Positions 42,091 through 51,739 are shown, numbered from the stretch's first letter. The stretch: DNA of 64,000 bases from Salinicola salarius (GCF_002179555.1 NZ_NHOU01000016.1:1-64000); one strand, 5' to 3'. Numbers and translations are program-made. The notes: generated by a model from the sequence alone, not told the origin.

Positions 42091-43542
42091 TCAGGGCGTG
42101 GCCGGCAGGTACCGGTGACAGACGCGGGACATGTACTGCAGGATTCTCACCACCTGACAGCTATAGCCGAACTCGTTGTCGTACCAGACGTAGAGCACCG
42201 CCTGCTTGCCGTCGGCGATGGTTGCCTTGGCATCCAGGATCCCTGCATGGCGGTTGCCGACGAAGTCCGACGACACCACTTCCGGCGAATCGACATAATC
42301 GATCTGCTTGTGCATCGGCGAGTGCAGCGCCATCTGGCGCAGGTACTCGTTGAGCGCCGTGCGGTCTGTCTCTTTCTCCAGCGACAGGTTGAGGATCGCC
42401 ATCGAGACGTTGGGCGTCGGCACGCGGATCGCATTACCGGTCAACTTGCCGGAAAGCGCCGGCAGCGCCTTCGCCACCGCCTTGGCCGCGCCAGTTTCCG
42501 TCAACACCATATTGAGCGGTGCACTGCGTCCGCGGCGATCGCCCTTGTGATAATTGTCGATCAGGTTCTGATCGTTGGTGTAGGAGTGGACGGTCTCGAC
42601 ATGGCCATGGACGATCCCGTATTCGTCGTCGATGGCCTTGAGCACCGGCACGATGGCATTGGTGGTGCATGAAGCCGCAGACACGATGCGGTCTTCTTCC
42701 CCGATAGTCTGGTGATTGATGCCGTGAACGATGTTCTTGAGGTCGCCCTTGCCCGGCGCCGTCAACAGAACCTTGGCAACCCCCTTGGATTGCAGGTGCT
42801 GCGCCAGCCCCTCCCGGTCGCGCCACTTGCCGGTATTGTCGACGACGATGGCGTTGTCGATGCCGTAGACGGTGTAATCGATCTCGGCCGGCGAATCGGC
42901 ATAGATCATGCGGATGTAGTGACCGTTGGCGATCAGCGCATGGTTTTCGTGATCGATGTCGATCGAGCCGGAGAACGGCCCATGGACGGAATCGCGACGC
43001 AGCAGGCTGGCTCGCTTCTCGAGGTCGTCACCGCTGCCGCGAACGACGATGGCACGCAGCCGAAGCAGGTTACCGCCACCGGCCTTCTCGATCAGGATGC
43101 GCGCCAGAATGCGGCCGATGCGGCCAAAGCCGTAAAGCACGACATCCTGAGGCTCTCCGCCCATGCCGCTGCCGTCGTGAGCACCCACGATGTCGGCCAG
43201 CTCGCGCTCGAGAAACGCCACGACATCGCTTTCGCCGGAGTGCTTGAACGCCACGCCCAGTCGGCCGATATCGATATGCGCCGGCCCCAGATTCAGTTCG
43301 GTCATGGCTCGCACCATCGGCAGCGTGTCGGCGACCGAAAGCTCGGTTCCCTCGACCTTGCGAACATAACGATGGTTCTTGAGAATCCGCGTCACGGAAC
43401 GATTGATCAACGACCGCCCGAACAGCGAAGGGATCACGTTGTATTGACGATAGAGCTTGCCCAGAAGCGGAATCATCTCTTCCGCGCGAGCCTCGTTGTC
43501 CTGCCACTCCTGGAAGACGGTATCGAGCTGTTCCTGACTCAC
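42091..43542 (-). CDS. gap: Glyceraldehyde-3-phosphate dehydrogenase, long N-terminal form
   Basis: This 483-residue enzyme oxidises glyceraldehyde-3-phosphate to 1,3-bisphosphoglycerate (or runs in reverse). About 130 N-terminal residues (ARAEEMIPLLGKLYRQYNV through HDGSGMGGEPQ) precede the NAD-binding start VVLYGFGRIGRILARIL. The catalytic Cys is in SAASCTTNAIVPVLKAID, and WYDNEFGYSCQVVRI closes the domain. Similar long forms occur beside mfd in Pseudomonas (PA3001). GTG at 43542 is preferred since GAGG lies about eight bases upstream; the ATG at 43587 would add 15 residues. A HexR-like operator is upstream. Confidence 0.93.
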   Translation of the reverse strand: MSQEQLDTVFQEWQDNEARAEEMIPLLGKLYRQYNVIPSLFGRSLINRSVTRILKNHRYVRKVEGTELSVADTLPMVRAMTELNLGPAHIDIGRLGVAFKHSGESDVVAFLERELADIVGAHDGSGMGGEPQDVVLYGFGRIGRILARILIEKAGGGNLLRLRAIVVRGSGDDLEKRASLLRRDSVHGPFSGSIDIDHENHALIANGHYIRMIYADSPAEIDYTVYGIDNAIVVDNTGKWRDREGLAQHLQSKGVAKVLLTAPGKGDLKNIVHGINHQTIGEEDRIVSAASCTTNAIVPVLKAIDDEYGIVHGHVETVHSYTNDQNLIDNYHKGDRRGRSAPLNMVLTETGAAKAVAKALPALSGKLTGNAIRVPTPNVSMAILNLSLEKETDRTALNEYLRQMALHSPMHKQIDYVDSPEVVSSDFVGNRHAGILDAKATIADGKQAVLYVWYDNEFGYSCQVVRILQYMSRVCHRYLPATP

Positions 43543-43866
43543 AAGCGGGCCTCTCTCTGATCGAATTGGGGGGTCGAATTGGCGCATCGACAGCGTCGGT
43601 CAAACGGATCGCTGGCACTGTCCGCACAGTGGTCGCCAACACTGCTTCAGAGCATCCGCCTGACCAAAAACCCGAGTATTATCTGCATCCTACGAAACGC
43701 CCCGCAATCGCCGCGTAGTCGCAAATGTTGTAGTTTCACTACACGGGCCACCGCCGATGCCTGACGTTCGGCAACGGAACTCGAGCCAAGAAATCGGGCT
43801 CGATACCCCCGCCATTGCGACAGCCTGCTATCATCCCTGCACGTAAATTCGATCTCCGAAAGGCTC
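43543..43866. other. Divergent intergenic region gap / mfd
   Basis: These 324 bases contain the HexR-like dyad at 43729-43743 and must carry promoters for both genes. The mfd start has GAAAGG about eight bases upstream. No small gene is seen. Confidence 0.5.
43729..43743. promoter_or_regulatory. HexR-like operator upstream of gap
   Basis: TGTAGTTTCACTACA is a perfect dyad with 6-base arms and a 3-base centre. It fits the HexR consensus TGTARTWWWAYTACA at 14 of 15 positions. HexR is an RpiR-family, 2-keto-3-deoxy-6-phosphogluconate-responsive regulator of sugar metabolism. The site is 187 bases before the gap start and 124 before mfd; gap is the likely target. Confidence 0.7.
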
Positions 43867-46800
43867 ATGTCGCATTTCACACCGCTCGCCCCGCCTCTGC
43901 CGACCGGCACGCGCGAAACCACCTATTGCCAACTGCCCCAGGGAAGCGCTACCGCGCTGACGCTGGCGCGCCTGGCCGATGATGCACCACTGCTGGTGGT
44001 GACGCCGGACACGGCAAGCGCGCAGCGCCTCGAAAGCACGCTGCGCTTCTATGCCGACGTGCCGGTGATGCCGTTTCCCGACTGGGAAACGCTGCCCTAC
44101 GACAGCTTCTCGCCGCACCAGGACATCGTCTCGGCACGGCTGAGAACGCTGCGGGAACTGCAGGAAGGCACCCAGGGGATCGTACTGGCTTCGATCAACA
44201 CCCTGATGCAGCGACTGCCGCCACGCGACTACGTGGCCGGGCGCGTGCTGACGCTGGCGACCGGTGACCGGCTCGATCGGGAGAATTTCAGGGAGCGCCT
44301 GTCGCGGGCCGGCTATCGCGCGGTGGAAACCGTCTACGAGCCGGGCGAATACGCCATGCGCGGCTCGCTGATCGACCTGTTTCCCATGGGCACTGACGCC
44401 CCGCTGCGCATCGACCTGTTCGACGACGAGATCGACACGCTGCGGCGCTTCGATCCGGATACCCAGCGCACGCAGGACAAGATCGAGCGCATCGACCTGT
44501 TGCCGGCGCACGAGTACTCGTTGTCGCGCTCGGCGATCGCCTGTTTCCGGGAAGGGTTCGAAACCCTCTTCGACGTCGATCCGCGGCAGTGCCCGCTCTA
44601 TGTGGATGCGATCAAGGGCATTCCCTCTCCCGGCCTCGAACAGTACCTGCCGCTGTTCTTCGAGGAGACCGCCACGCTGTTCGAACACCTGGCGGAGCAG
44701 ACACGCATTGCGCTGCTTCCCGACGTCTTCGAAGCCGCCGAACATCACTGGCTCTCGATCGAAGGGCGTTACGAGAACCTCGGCGTCGACCCGACTCGCC
44801 CGCTGCTGCCGCCGGCCAAGGCGTTCGTCCCCGCCGCCGAGGTCTTTGCCGCGATCAAGCAGCACCCGCGCCTCGAATTCGTGACCGATCCCGCCTCACG
44901 CCACGTCATCCCCAGCGCGACCCAATCACCGCCGGCGGTCGCGATCAACGCCCGCGCCCAGCGCCCGCTGGCGACGCTGGAAGCGTTTCTCGAGGCTCAC
45001 CGTGATCTGCGCATTCTGTTCGTCGCTGAGTCCCGCGGGCGCCGCGAAGCGCTGGACGAAGCGCTGGCGCCACTGCATCGGGATATCCCCCACATCGACG
45101 GCTGGCAGGACTTTCTGGATGGCCGTCAGCCGTTCGCGATCGCCGAGGGGGCGCTGGACGAAGGGCTCTGGCTGGGCGATCCCGCTATCGCGGTCATCAC
45201 CGAAACCGAGCTCTACGGCGAAGTCGTGCGCCAGACCCGTCGCCGCGCCAAGGCAACCGACGACAACGAGCTGGCCGTGCGCCACCTCTCCGAGCTGCGC
45301 CCCGGTGCGCCCGTGGTTCACCAGCATCACGGCGTCGGCCGTTACCTGGGCCTGGAGATGCTTACCGCCGGCGGCCAGGCGGCGGAGTTCCTAGCGCTGG
45401 AATATGCCGGCGGCGCCAAGCTCTACGTACCGGTCGACAACCTCCAGCTCATCTCGCGCTACGCCGGCGCCACCGACGAACTCGCTCCCTTGCACAAGCT
45501 GGGCTCGGACACCTGGGGCAAGGCCAAGCGCAAGGCGGCCGAGAAAGTCCGCGACACCGCTGCCGAGCTGCTCGACATCTACGCCCGGCGCGAGGCCAGG
45601 GAAGGATTCGCCAGCGACATGCCCGGCGAGGAATACCTGCGCTTCGCGGCGAGCTTCCCGTTCGAGGAGACCCCTGACCAGCACGCTGCCATCGAGGCGG
45701 TGATCGCCGACATGACCGCACCGCGGCCGATGGATCGCGTCGTCTGCGGCGATGTCGGTTTCGGCAAGACCGAAGTCGCCATGCGCGCCGCGTTCCTGGC
45801 CGTCAGTTCCGGCCGCCAGGTGGTGGTACTCGTGCCCACGACGCTGTTGGCCCAGCAGCACTACGACAACTTCCGCGACAGATTTGCCGATACCGCCGTA
45901 CAGATCGAGATGCTCTCGCGTTTCACTGGCGGCAAAGGGGAAGGCGATGCCCTGAAGCGGATCGAAGAAGGCCGCGCCGACATCGTCATCGGCACCCACA
46001 AGCTACTTTCCAAGTCGGTCAAGTTCTCCAATCTGGGCCTGATGATCATCGACGAGGAGCATCGCTTCGGCGTCGCCCAGAAAGAGCGCCTCAAGCAGAT
46101 GCGCGCCGAGGTGGATATTCTCACACTGACCGCGACGCCCATTCCACGCACGCTCAACATGGCCATGAACGGCATTCGCGACCTCTCGATCATCGCCACG
46201 CCCCCGGCACGACGCCTCTCGGTCAAGACGTTCGTGCAGCAGCGCAACGAGCCGGTGGTCAAGGAAGCGATCCTGCGCGAGGTGCTTCGCGGCGGCCAGG
46301 TCTATTTCCTTCACAACGAGGTCAAGACGATCGAGGCCAGCGCCGAGAAGCTTCGCGAACTGGTGCCGGAAGCCCGCGTCGGCGTGGCCCACGGCCAGTT
46401 GCCGGAGCGCGCCCTCGAACGGGTCATGTCGGACTTCTACCACAAGCGCTTCAACGTGCTGGTCTGCTCGACCATCATCGAGACCGGCATCGACGTACCC
46501 AGCGCCAACACCATCATCATCGAACGTGCGGACAAGTTCGGCCTGGCCCAGCTGCATCAGCTGCGCGGCCGGGTCGGACGAAGCCACCATCAGGCCTACG
46601 CCTACCTGCTGACGCCGCCGCCCAAGGCGATGACCAAGGATGCGATCAAGCGACTCGAAGCGATCACCCTGAGCGACGATCTCGGCGCCGGCTTCACGCT
46701 CGCCAGCCACGACATGGAAATTCGCGGCGCGGGCGAACTGCTCGGCGACGAGCAGAGTGGCCAGATGGAGACGGTCGGCTACAGCCTCTACATGCAGATG

Positions 46801-47316
46801 CTCGATCGTGCAGTCAAGGCGATCCGGGCCGGCAAGACGCCCAATATCGAAGCCCCGCTCGACGAGGGCACGGAGATCAGCCTTAACCTGCCGGCGCTGA
46901 TTCCCAACGACTACCTGCCCGACGTTCAGCAGCGCCTGATCATGTACAAGCGCATCAGCAGCGCGGCGGATGAAGGCGCGCTGAAGGAACTGCAGGTCGA
47001 GATGATCGACCGTTTCGGTCTGCTGCCGGCGCCGCTCAAGACACTGTTCCGCCAGACGAGGCTGCGCCAGCGTGCCGAGCGCCTCGGCATCGCCAAGCTG
47101 GAAGCCGGAGCCGAACGCGGCCGGGTGATTTTCGGCCCGGACCCGCAGGTCGATCCGATGACGCTGGTCGAGCTGATCCAGCGCCATCCGGCAGAGTACA
47201 AGCTCGACGGTGCCGACACACTGCGCTTCCACGGCGACATGGAAAAGGAGGAAGATCGTTTCCAGCGCATCGACGCGCTGCTGGAAACCCTCAACCGCAA
47301 GGCCAAGGCGGCCTGA
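43867..47316 (+). CDS. mfd: Transcription-repair coupling factor Mfd
   Basis: This 1149-residue translocase removes RNA polymerase stalled at DNA damage and recruits UvrA. It has the N-terminal UvrB-like domains, the RNA-polymerase-interacting segment around VHQHHGVGRYLGLEM to VPVDNLQLISRYAG (residues about 480-540), Walker A CGDVGFGKTEVAMRAAF (about 627), the DEEH box IIDEEHRFGVAQKERLK (about 727), STIIETGIDVPSANT and QLRGRVGRSHHQAYAYL, and a C-terminal D7 domain. Length is typical. Start ATG at 43867. Confidence 0.98.
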   Translation: MSHFTPLAPPLPTGTRETTYCQLPQGSATALTLARLADDAPLLVVTPDTASAQRLESTLRFYADVPVMPFPDWETLPYDSFSPHQDIVSARLRTLRELQEGTQGIVLASINTLMQRLPPRDYVAGRVLTLATGDRLDRENFRERLSRAGYRAVETVYEPGEYAMRGSLIDLFPMGTDAPLRIDLFDDEIDTLRRFDPDTQRTQDKIERIDLLPAHEYSLSRSAIACFREGFETLFDVDPRQCPLYVDAIKGIPSPGLEQYLPLFFEETATLFEHLAEQTRIALLPDVFEAAEHHWLSIEGRYENLGVDPTRPLLPPAKAFVPAAEVFAAIKQHPRLEFVTDPASRHVIPSATQSPPAVAINARAQRPLATLEAFLEAHRDLRILFVAESRGRREALDEALAPLHRDIPHIDGWQDFLDGRQPFAIAEGALDEGLWLGDPAIAVITETELYGEVVRQTRRRAKATDDNELAVRHLSELRPGAPVVHQHHGVGRYLGLEMLTAGGQAAEFLALEYAGGAKLYVPVDNLQLISRYAGATDELAPLHKLGSDTWGKAKRKAAEKVRDTAAELLDIYARREAREGFASDMPGEEYLRFAASFPFEETPDQHAAIEAVIADMTAPRPMDRVVCGDVGFGKTEVAMRAAFLAVSSGRQVVVLVPTTLLAQQHYDNFRDRFADTAVQIEMLSRFTGGKGEGDALKRIEEGRADIVIGTHKLLSKSVKFSNLGLMIIDEEHRFGVAQKERLKQMRAEVDILTLTATPIPRTLNMAMNGIRDLSIIATPPARRLSVKTFVQQRNEPVVKEAILREVLRGGQVYFLHNEVKTIEASAEKLRELVPEARVGVAHGQLPERALERVMSDFYHKRFNVLVCSTIIETGIDVPSANTIIIERADKFGLAQLHQLRGRVGRSHHQAYAYLLTPPPKAMTKDAIKRLEAITLSDDLGAGFTLASHDMEIRGAGELLGDEQSGQMETVGYSLYMQMLDRAVKAIRAGKTPNIEAPLDEGTEISLNLPALIPNDYLPDVQQRLIMYKRISSAADEGALKELQVEMIDRFGLLPAPLKTLFRQTRLRQRAERLGIAKLEAGAERGRVIFGPDPQVDPMTLVELIQRHPAEYKLDGADTLRFHGDMEKEEDRFQRIDALLETLNRKAKAA

Positions 47317-47446
47317 GCCGGGCTTCGACCGGCACTGCAATCCATAAGCTTCAAGCTGTAAGGAAAAGCAACGACAAGACACTCAGTCGCTTGCTTTGCG
47401 CAACGAAGGGGCCCGGCTTCCAGCTTCCTGGGCGAAGTGCGGTGCT

Positions 47447-48703
47447 TCAGGCTTCCGGAGCCCGGCAAAGCCGGAGGCGGGTGATCTCGGAGGGCGCGCC
47501 GAAGCGCATCGGCGGCCCCCAGTAGCCGGTGCCCCGGCTGGTATAGACCCACATCCGCCCTTCCTTGCCCAGCCCGGCCAGAAAGCGGTTGGCACGACGT
47601 GCCAGCAGGCTCCAGGGCCATATCTGCCCGCCGTGAGTGTGGCCGGAAAGCTGCAGGTCGAACCCGGCCTCTGCCGCAGCGGGCGCGGAATTGGGCTGAT
47701 GCGCGAGCAACAGGCGTGTCGTTCCCGGCGGTATGTCACGAGCAGCCAGCGCCGGGTCGCTGCGATGCGCGGGAACGTAGTACCCCGCCGACAGATCGGT
47801 AATGCCGGCAACGGCCAGTTCCGCCCCGTCATGCTCGACAATGTCGCACTCGTTGATCAGCACGCGCATGCCCAAGCGCCCAAAGGCGGCGACCCACGCC
47901 TCGGCTTCGCTGTAGTACTCATGATTGCCGGTCACGCAGAATGCGCCATGCCGAGCGCTCAAGTTCGCCAACGGCGCCAGGTCTTCTTCCAGCTCCGCGA
48001 CGCGGCCATCGGTCAGATCACCGGTTATCGCGACCAGATCCGGCGTCAGCGAATTGACCCGTTCGACGATACGCTGCAAGTGCTGGCGCTTGATCGTCGG
48101 GCCAATATGCAAGTCGCTCAACTGAACGATCGTCAGTCCCTCCAGCGCGGCAGGCAACCCGGCCAGCGGCACCGACACGTCGACGACGCGGGGCACCCTT
48201 CTCGCCTGCCACACCGAATAGACCGACAACACTGACGTTGCGATCAGCACGCCCCAGGCGCTACCGGCGACCAGCAAGGCCGTCGGCGCAGTCGCCACGT
48301 GCCAGGTCGCGAGCAGAATGTCCCGGGCCAGCGTGAGCAGCAGCAGGAAGGAGAATACCCCCGTCATCACTGCGACCGGCCAGGCGAACCAGCGGCCGTT
48401 GAGCCAGGTCACCCGGACCACCCAGGGCATCAGCAGCGCACTGGTGAGCAGGTAACCGGCGCCGACGATATTGCTCCAGACGCCCAGCGAGAGCCCGGAC
48501 AGCAGGCGCCAGCCGACATAGCCATGCAGCACGAGCAGGACCAGCCGCAGACGCAAAAGCGATCGATGGTGTCGCAAGTTCAAGCATTCCTTGCATTGAA
48601 TGAGCGAAAAAACCGGTATGCCGGCACGCGGCAATTCGACAACGTCTCTCCCCGGTGGCCCCGGTGGCCCCGGTGGGCCGGCATGAGGTGTCGATGCAGC
48701 CAT
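47447..48703 (-). CDS. Membrane-anchored metallophosphoesterase (YkuE/YaeI-like)
   Basis: Up to 418 residues: four N-terminal membrane helices, then a calcineurin-like phosphoesterase domain with QLSDLHIGP, ITGDLTDGR, VTGNHEYYSEAEAW, LLLAHQPNSAP and LSGHTHGGQIWPW, which supply all metal ligands. Relatives act on lipid A precursors or other phosphoesters; the substrate here is unknown. The first 40 residues, including GPPGPPGPPG from a 9-base tandem, look unconserved. ATG at 48703 has GAGG at good spacing, but TTG at 48577 (then LRHHRSLLRLRL) has AAGGAA nine bases upstream and gives a more typical 376 residues. Confidence 0.88.
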   Translation of the reverse strand: MAASTPHAGPPGPPGPPGRDVVELPRAGIPVFSLIQCKECLNLRHHRSLLRLRLVLLVLHGYVGWRLLSGLSLGVWSNIVGAGYLLTSALLMPWVVRVTWLNGRWFAWPVAVMTGVFSFLLLLTLARDILLATWHVATAPTALLVAGSAWGVLIATSVLSVYSVWQARRVPRVVDVSVPLAGLPAALEGLTIVQLSDLHIGPTIKRQHLQRIVERVNSLTPDLVAITGDLTDGRVAELEEDLAPLANLSARHGAFCVTGNHEYYSEAEAWVAAFGRLGMRVLINECDIVEHDGAELAVAGITDLSAGYYVPAHRSDPALAARDIPPGTTRLLLAHQPNSAPAAAEAGFDLQLSGHTHGGQIWPWSLLARRANRFLAGLGKEGRMWVYTSRGTGYWGPPMRFGAPSEITRLRLCRAPEA

Positions 48704-48823
48704 GACGATGCCTCAAAGTAGCCCCGCCTGCCATTGGCCGCAACGCGAAGCGTTGCGCTATCCTTGGCGGTCGCGGCGGCGTCAGCCCGCCGCGTCTGTC
48801 ACCTGTCTGGAGCCAATGTCCGC

Positions 48824-50479
48824 ATGAGCTACGCTACTGGCCTTTCCCGTCTACCGTTACGTAACGCCGCTTTCATTGCCAGCCTCTGCCTGCTGGCCGT
48901 TTCCCTCTTCGGGCTCGCCTCGTCCTCGAACTGGTGGTGGGGCGTCGCCATCTTCGGCGGCCTGTCATGGCTAGGATTTCACGACACCCGCCAGAAGCGC
49001 CGCACCGTCAGCCGCAACTATCCCATTCTGGCGCACTGCCGCTATATCCTCGAGTCGATCGGACCCGAGATTCGCCAGTACTTCATCCAGTCCGATCTCG
49101 ACGAGCGCCCGTTCTCCCGGGAACAGCGCGCCGTCGTCTATCAGCGTGCCAAGAACGAGAGCGACAAGAAGCCTTTCGGTTCCTTGATCGACATGTATGC
49201 GCCCGGCCACGAGTGGATCAACCATTCGCTGCGACCGACCCATATCGACGACAGCGACTTCCGGGTCCGGATCGGCGGCAGCCTCTGCAGCCAGCCCTAT
49301 TCCGCCAGTGTGTTCAATATTTCGGCCATGAGCTTCGGCTCGTTGTCCGGCAACGCCATCGAATCGCTCAACGCCGGCGCTCGCAAAGGCGGGTTCTACC
49401 ACGACACCGGCGAGGGCTCGATCTCCCGCTATCATCGGATTCACGGTGGGGATCTGGTCTGGGAGATCGGCTCCGGCTACTTCGGTTGTCGCCACGACGA
49501 CGGCAGCTTCAATGAAGAGCGTTTCGCCGCCAACGCGCGCGACGAACAGGTCAAGATGATCGAGATCAAGCTGTCGCAGGGCGCCAAGCCGGGCCATGGC
49601 GGCATCCTTCCCGCCGCCAAGGTCAGCGCCGAGATCGCCGAGGCGCGCGAGGTGCCCATGGGCGAGGACGTGGTCTCCCCCGCCGGCCACAGCGCTTTCT
49701 CCACGCCGCTGGAGTTGATGACCTTCATCGGACGCCTGCGCGAGCTGTCCGGCGGCAAGCCCATCGGCTTCAAGCTGGCCATCGGCCACCCCTGGGAGTG
49801 GTTCGCAATGGTCAAGGCCATGCGCGAAACCGGCCAACGCCCCGACTTCATCGTCGTCGACGGAGGCGAAGGCGGAACGGGCGCCGCGCCGCTGGAGTTC
49901 ATCAACCGTCTGGGCGTGCCGCTGACCGAGGCGCTGATGCTGGTGCACAATACTCTGGTGGGTGCCGGACTGCGCGAGGAGATCAAGATCAGCGCCGCCG
50001 GCAAGATCACGTCCGGATTCAACATCGCCCGGACCCTGGCGCTGGGTGCCGACTGGTGCAACGCGGCACGCGGCTTCATGTTCTCGCTGGGCTGCATCCA
50101 GGCACTCAACTGCCACTCCGACAAGTGCCCCAGCGGCGTGGCGACACAGGATCCCAAGCGCAGTCGCCACCTGGATGTCGCCGACAAGTCCGAGCGGGTC
50201 TACAACTTTCACCGCAATACGCTCAAGGGCCTGGCCGAGATGCTCGCCGCCGCGGGTCTGCAACACCCCTCGGAACTCGGCCCGGAACATATCATTCGGC
50301 GCGTATCCGCCGACGAGATCCAGTCTTACGACAAGCTGTTCACCTTCCTGAAGCCGGACGAACTGCTTGATGGCAACAGCGAGCACACGGTGTTCAAGAA
50401 CTATTGGGAAGAGGCCCGCTCGGACTCCTTCCTGCCACCCGCCCAGTTGGCCGAATTGCGGCTGACCAAGCTGCGCTGA
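48824..50479 (+). CDS. FMN-binding glutamate synthase family protein
   Basis: This 551-residue protein has two N-terminal membrane helices (NAAFIASLCLLAVSLFGLAS; WWWGVAIFGGLSWLGF) and a glutamate-synthase-type TIM barrel. Seen are ISAMSFGSLSGNAIESLNAGA, DTGEGSISRYH, GAKPGHGGILPA, VVDGGEGGTGAAPLEF and the 3Fe-4S cysteines in LGCIQALNCHSDKCPSG. It lacks the glutaminase and NADPH domains of GltB/GltD, and none are next to it, so its amine donor and physiological reaction are unknown. ATG at 48824 has GGAG 11 bases upstream; the earlier frame start at 48734 is not protein-like. Confidence 0.9.
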   Translation: MSYATGLSRLPLRNAAFIASLCLLAVSLFGLASSSNWWWGVAIFGGLSWLGFHDTRQKRRTVSRNYPILAHCRYILESIGPEIRQYFIQSDLDERPFSREQRAVVYQRAKNESDKKPFGSLIDMYAPGHEWINHSLRPTHIDDSDFRVRIGGSLCSQPYSASVFNISAMSFGSLSGNAIESLNAGARKGGFYHDTGEGSISRYHRIHGGDLVWEIGSGYFGCRHDDGSFNEERFAANARDEQVKMIEIKLSQGAKPGHGGILPAAKVSAEIAEAREVPMGEDVVSPAGHSAFSTPLELMTFIGRLRELSGGKPIGFKLAIGHPWEWFAMVKAMRETGQRPDFIVVDGGEGGTGAAPLEFINRLGVPLTEALMLVHNTLVGAGLREEIKISAAGKITSGFNIARTLALGADWCNAARGFMFSLGCIQALNCHSDKCPSGVATQDPKRSRHLDVADKSERVYNFHRNTLKGLAEMLAAAGLQHPSELGPEHIIRRVSADEIQSYDKLFTFLKPDELLDGNSEHTVFKNYWEEARSDSFLPPAQLAELRLTKLR

Positions 50480-50488
50480 TCGCCACCG

Positions 50489-51433
50489 TCAGCCCTCGGC
50501 TTCGCCAAGGCCGGCGCTGGGTGCCGCCCAGCGACGGTCGCCGGTGAACAGGGTTTCGACCAGCACCGGCGTCGAGATCCGGCGAACGCTGGCATCGAGG
50601 GTCGCTCGCCACCGGTCCGCCTCCTCGATGGAGAGCGGGTGACCCTTGACGAGTACGACATGAACGGTGACATAGAGCATCCGGCCCGGCCGGACCATAC
50701 GGATATAGATGGCATCGGTGGGCAACGCCGCCAGCGCTGCCGTGATCGCCGCGCGTACCGGGTCGACCACATCGGGCCGCGGCGAGCGGTTGAGCAGCTC
50801 CAGAATCGCATTCTTGGCAACGCGGACGGGAACCCCCAGACAAAGCAGCACGACCGCGATCACCAGCCACGAGTCCACGTAGGGAACGACGGCATGCCAG
50901 CCTAGCGCTTGCACTACGGGGATCAGACAGAAAGCCAGTAGCACCGCGGCGGAGATCAGCGCGTTGACGCGCCAGTTGTCGATATCGGCTTCGAGCAACG
51001 GACTGCTGACATGACGACTGACACGCCGCAGCACGAGGGCCGCCAGCGTGCAGGCTGCCGTTGCCAGACAGGCGTAGCCGATCGAGATGCCCGCCGCGAT
51101 CGTGTTGCCGCCCGTCAGCAGTGCCGTGATCGAATTGAATAGCGCCAGCGCCGACACGCCCAGCATCAGCAAGCCCTTGCAGGCGTTGACCATCGACTCG
51201 AAGTAGCCGTACCCGAACGGATAGGTATCGTCATCGGGGGCCACGACCAGCCGCCCTACGCGCAGTGTGAAGACGCCGACCACGGCATAGATGGCGTTGA
51301 AAAGCCCGTCGAGGAGGATCGCCTGGGAACCGGAAAGCACCGCAACCGTGAGCGCAAGCCCTCCAATGAGCGCGGCCATGACCGTCGAAAAGCGAAGCGC
51401 ACCGCTCTCGGTAGTGGGCCATCCCGTTTTCAT
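50489..51433 (-). CDS. Cation diffusion facilitator family transporter
   Basis: A 314-residue membrane protein with about six helices in the first 200 residues and a cytoplasmic beta-alpha-beta domain after. It fits the CDF family (divalent-metal/proton antiport): LDGLFNAIYAVVGVF in helix 2, FGYGYFESMVNACKG between helices and LEADIDNWRVNALIS in helix 5. The helix-5 motif has aspartates where zinc exporters usually have HxxxD, so metal choice (Mn, Fe, Co or other) cannot be assigned. The chosen ATG (MKTGWPTTESG) follows GAGG; an earlier in-frame ATG at 51550 has no support. Confidence 0.88.
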   Translation of the reverse strand: MKTGWPTTESGALRFSTVMAALIGGLALTVAVLSGSQAILLDGLFNAIYAVVGVFTLRVGRLVVAPDDDTYPFGYGYFESMVNACKGLLMLGVSALALFNSITALLTGGNTIAAGISIGYACLATAACTLAALVLRRVSRHVSSPLLEADIDNWRVNALISAAVLLAFCLIPVVQALGWHAVVPYVDSWLVIAVVLLCLGVPVRVAKNAILELLNRSPRPDVVDPVRAAITAALAALPTDAIYIRMVRPGRMLYVTVHVVLVKGHPLSIEEADRWRATLDASVRRISTPVLVETLFTGDRRWAAPSAGLGEAEG

Positions 51434-51577
51434 CGCGCCTCTACCCCTCGTCGTCCGAACGCTCTCGTCGTACCCCCATGCATCACCGCGGATTCGCAAA
51501 TGCCGCAGTGGCTCTCGCGATCTGTATAATGCGCCGTCAACGAATCCCATACTTTCGATGCAGGAGCTGCACGCTCT

Positions 51578-51739
51578 ATGGCTAATTACGCCTGGACCAT
51601 CTCAATGCTCGCGATGACCATCGCTTTCATCACCTTCTTCACTTTCAGCGCCACCCGGCGTCGCGCGCTACTGGTGACCGCACTGGCATCGGCCGCCATC
51701 GCCGTGGTCATGGCGCTGGTAGCGGGTCTGATGCAGTAA
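51578..51739 (+). CDS. Small two-helix membrane protein, unknown function
   Basis: A 53-codon gene encoding a peptide that begins MANYAWTISMLAMTIAFITF and ends VMALVAGLMQ. Two hydrophobic segments (residues about 7-23 and 31-52) flank an ATRRRA turn, so a hairpin in the inner membrane with the basic loop in the cytoplasm is likely. AGGAG lies at 51562-51566, 11 bases upstream. It diverges from the CDF transporter with 144 bases between. I do not recognise the family; codon usage and the hydrophobic pattern favour a real gene. Confidence 0.6.
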   Translation: MANYAWTISMLAMTIAFITFFTFSATRRRALLVTALASAAIAVVMALVAGLMQ

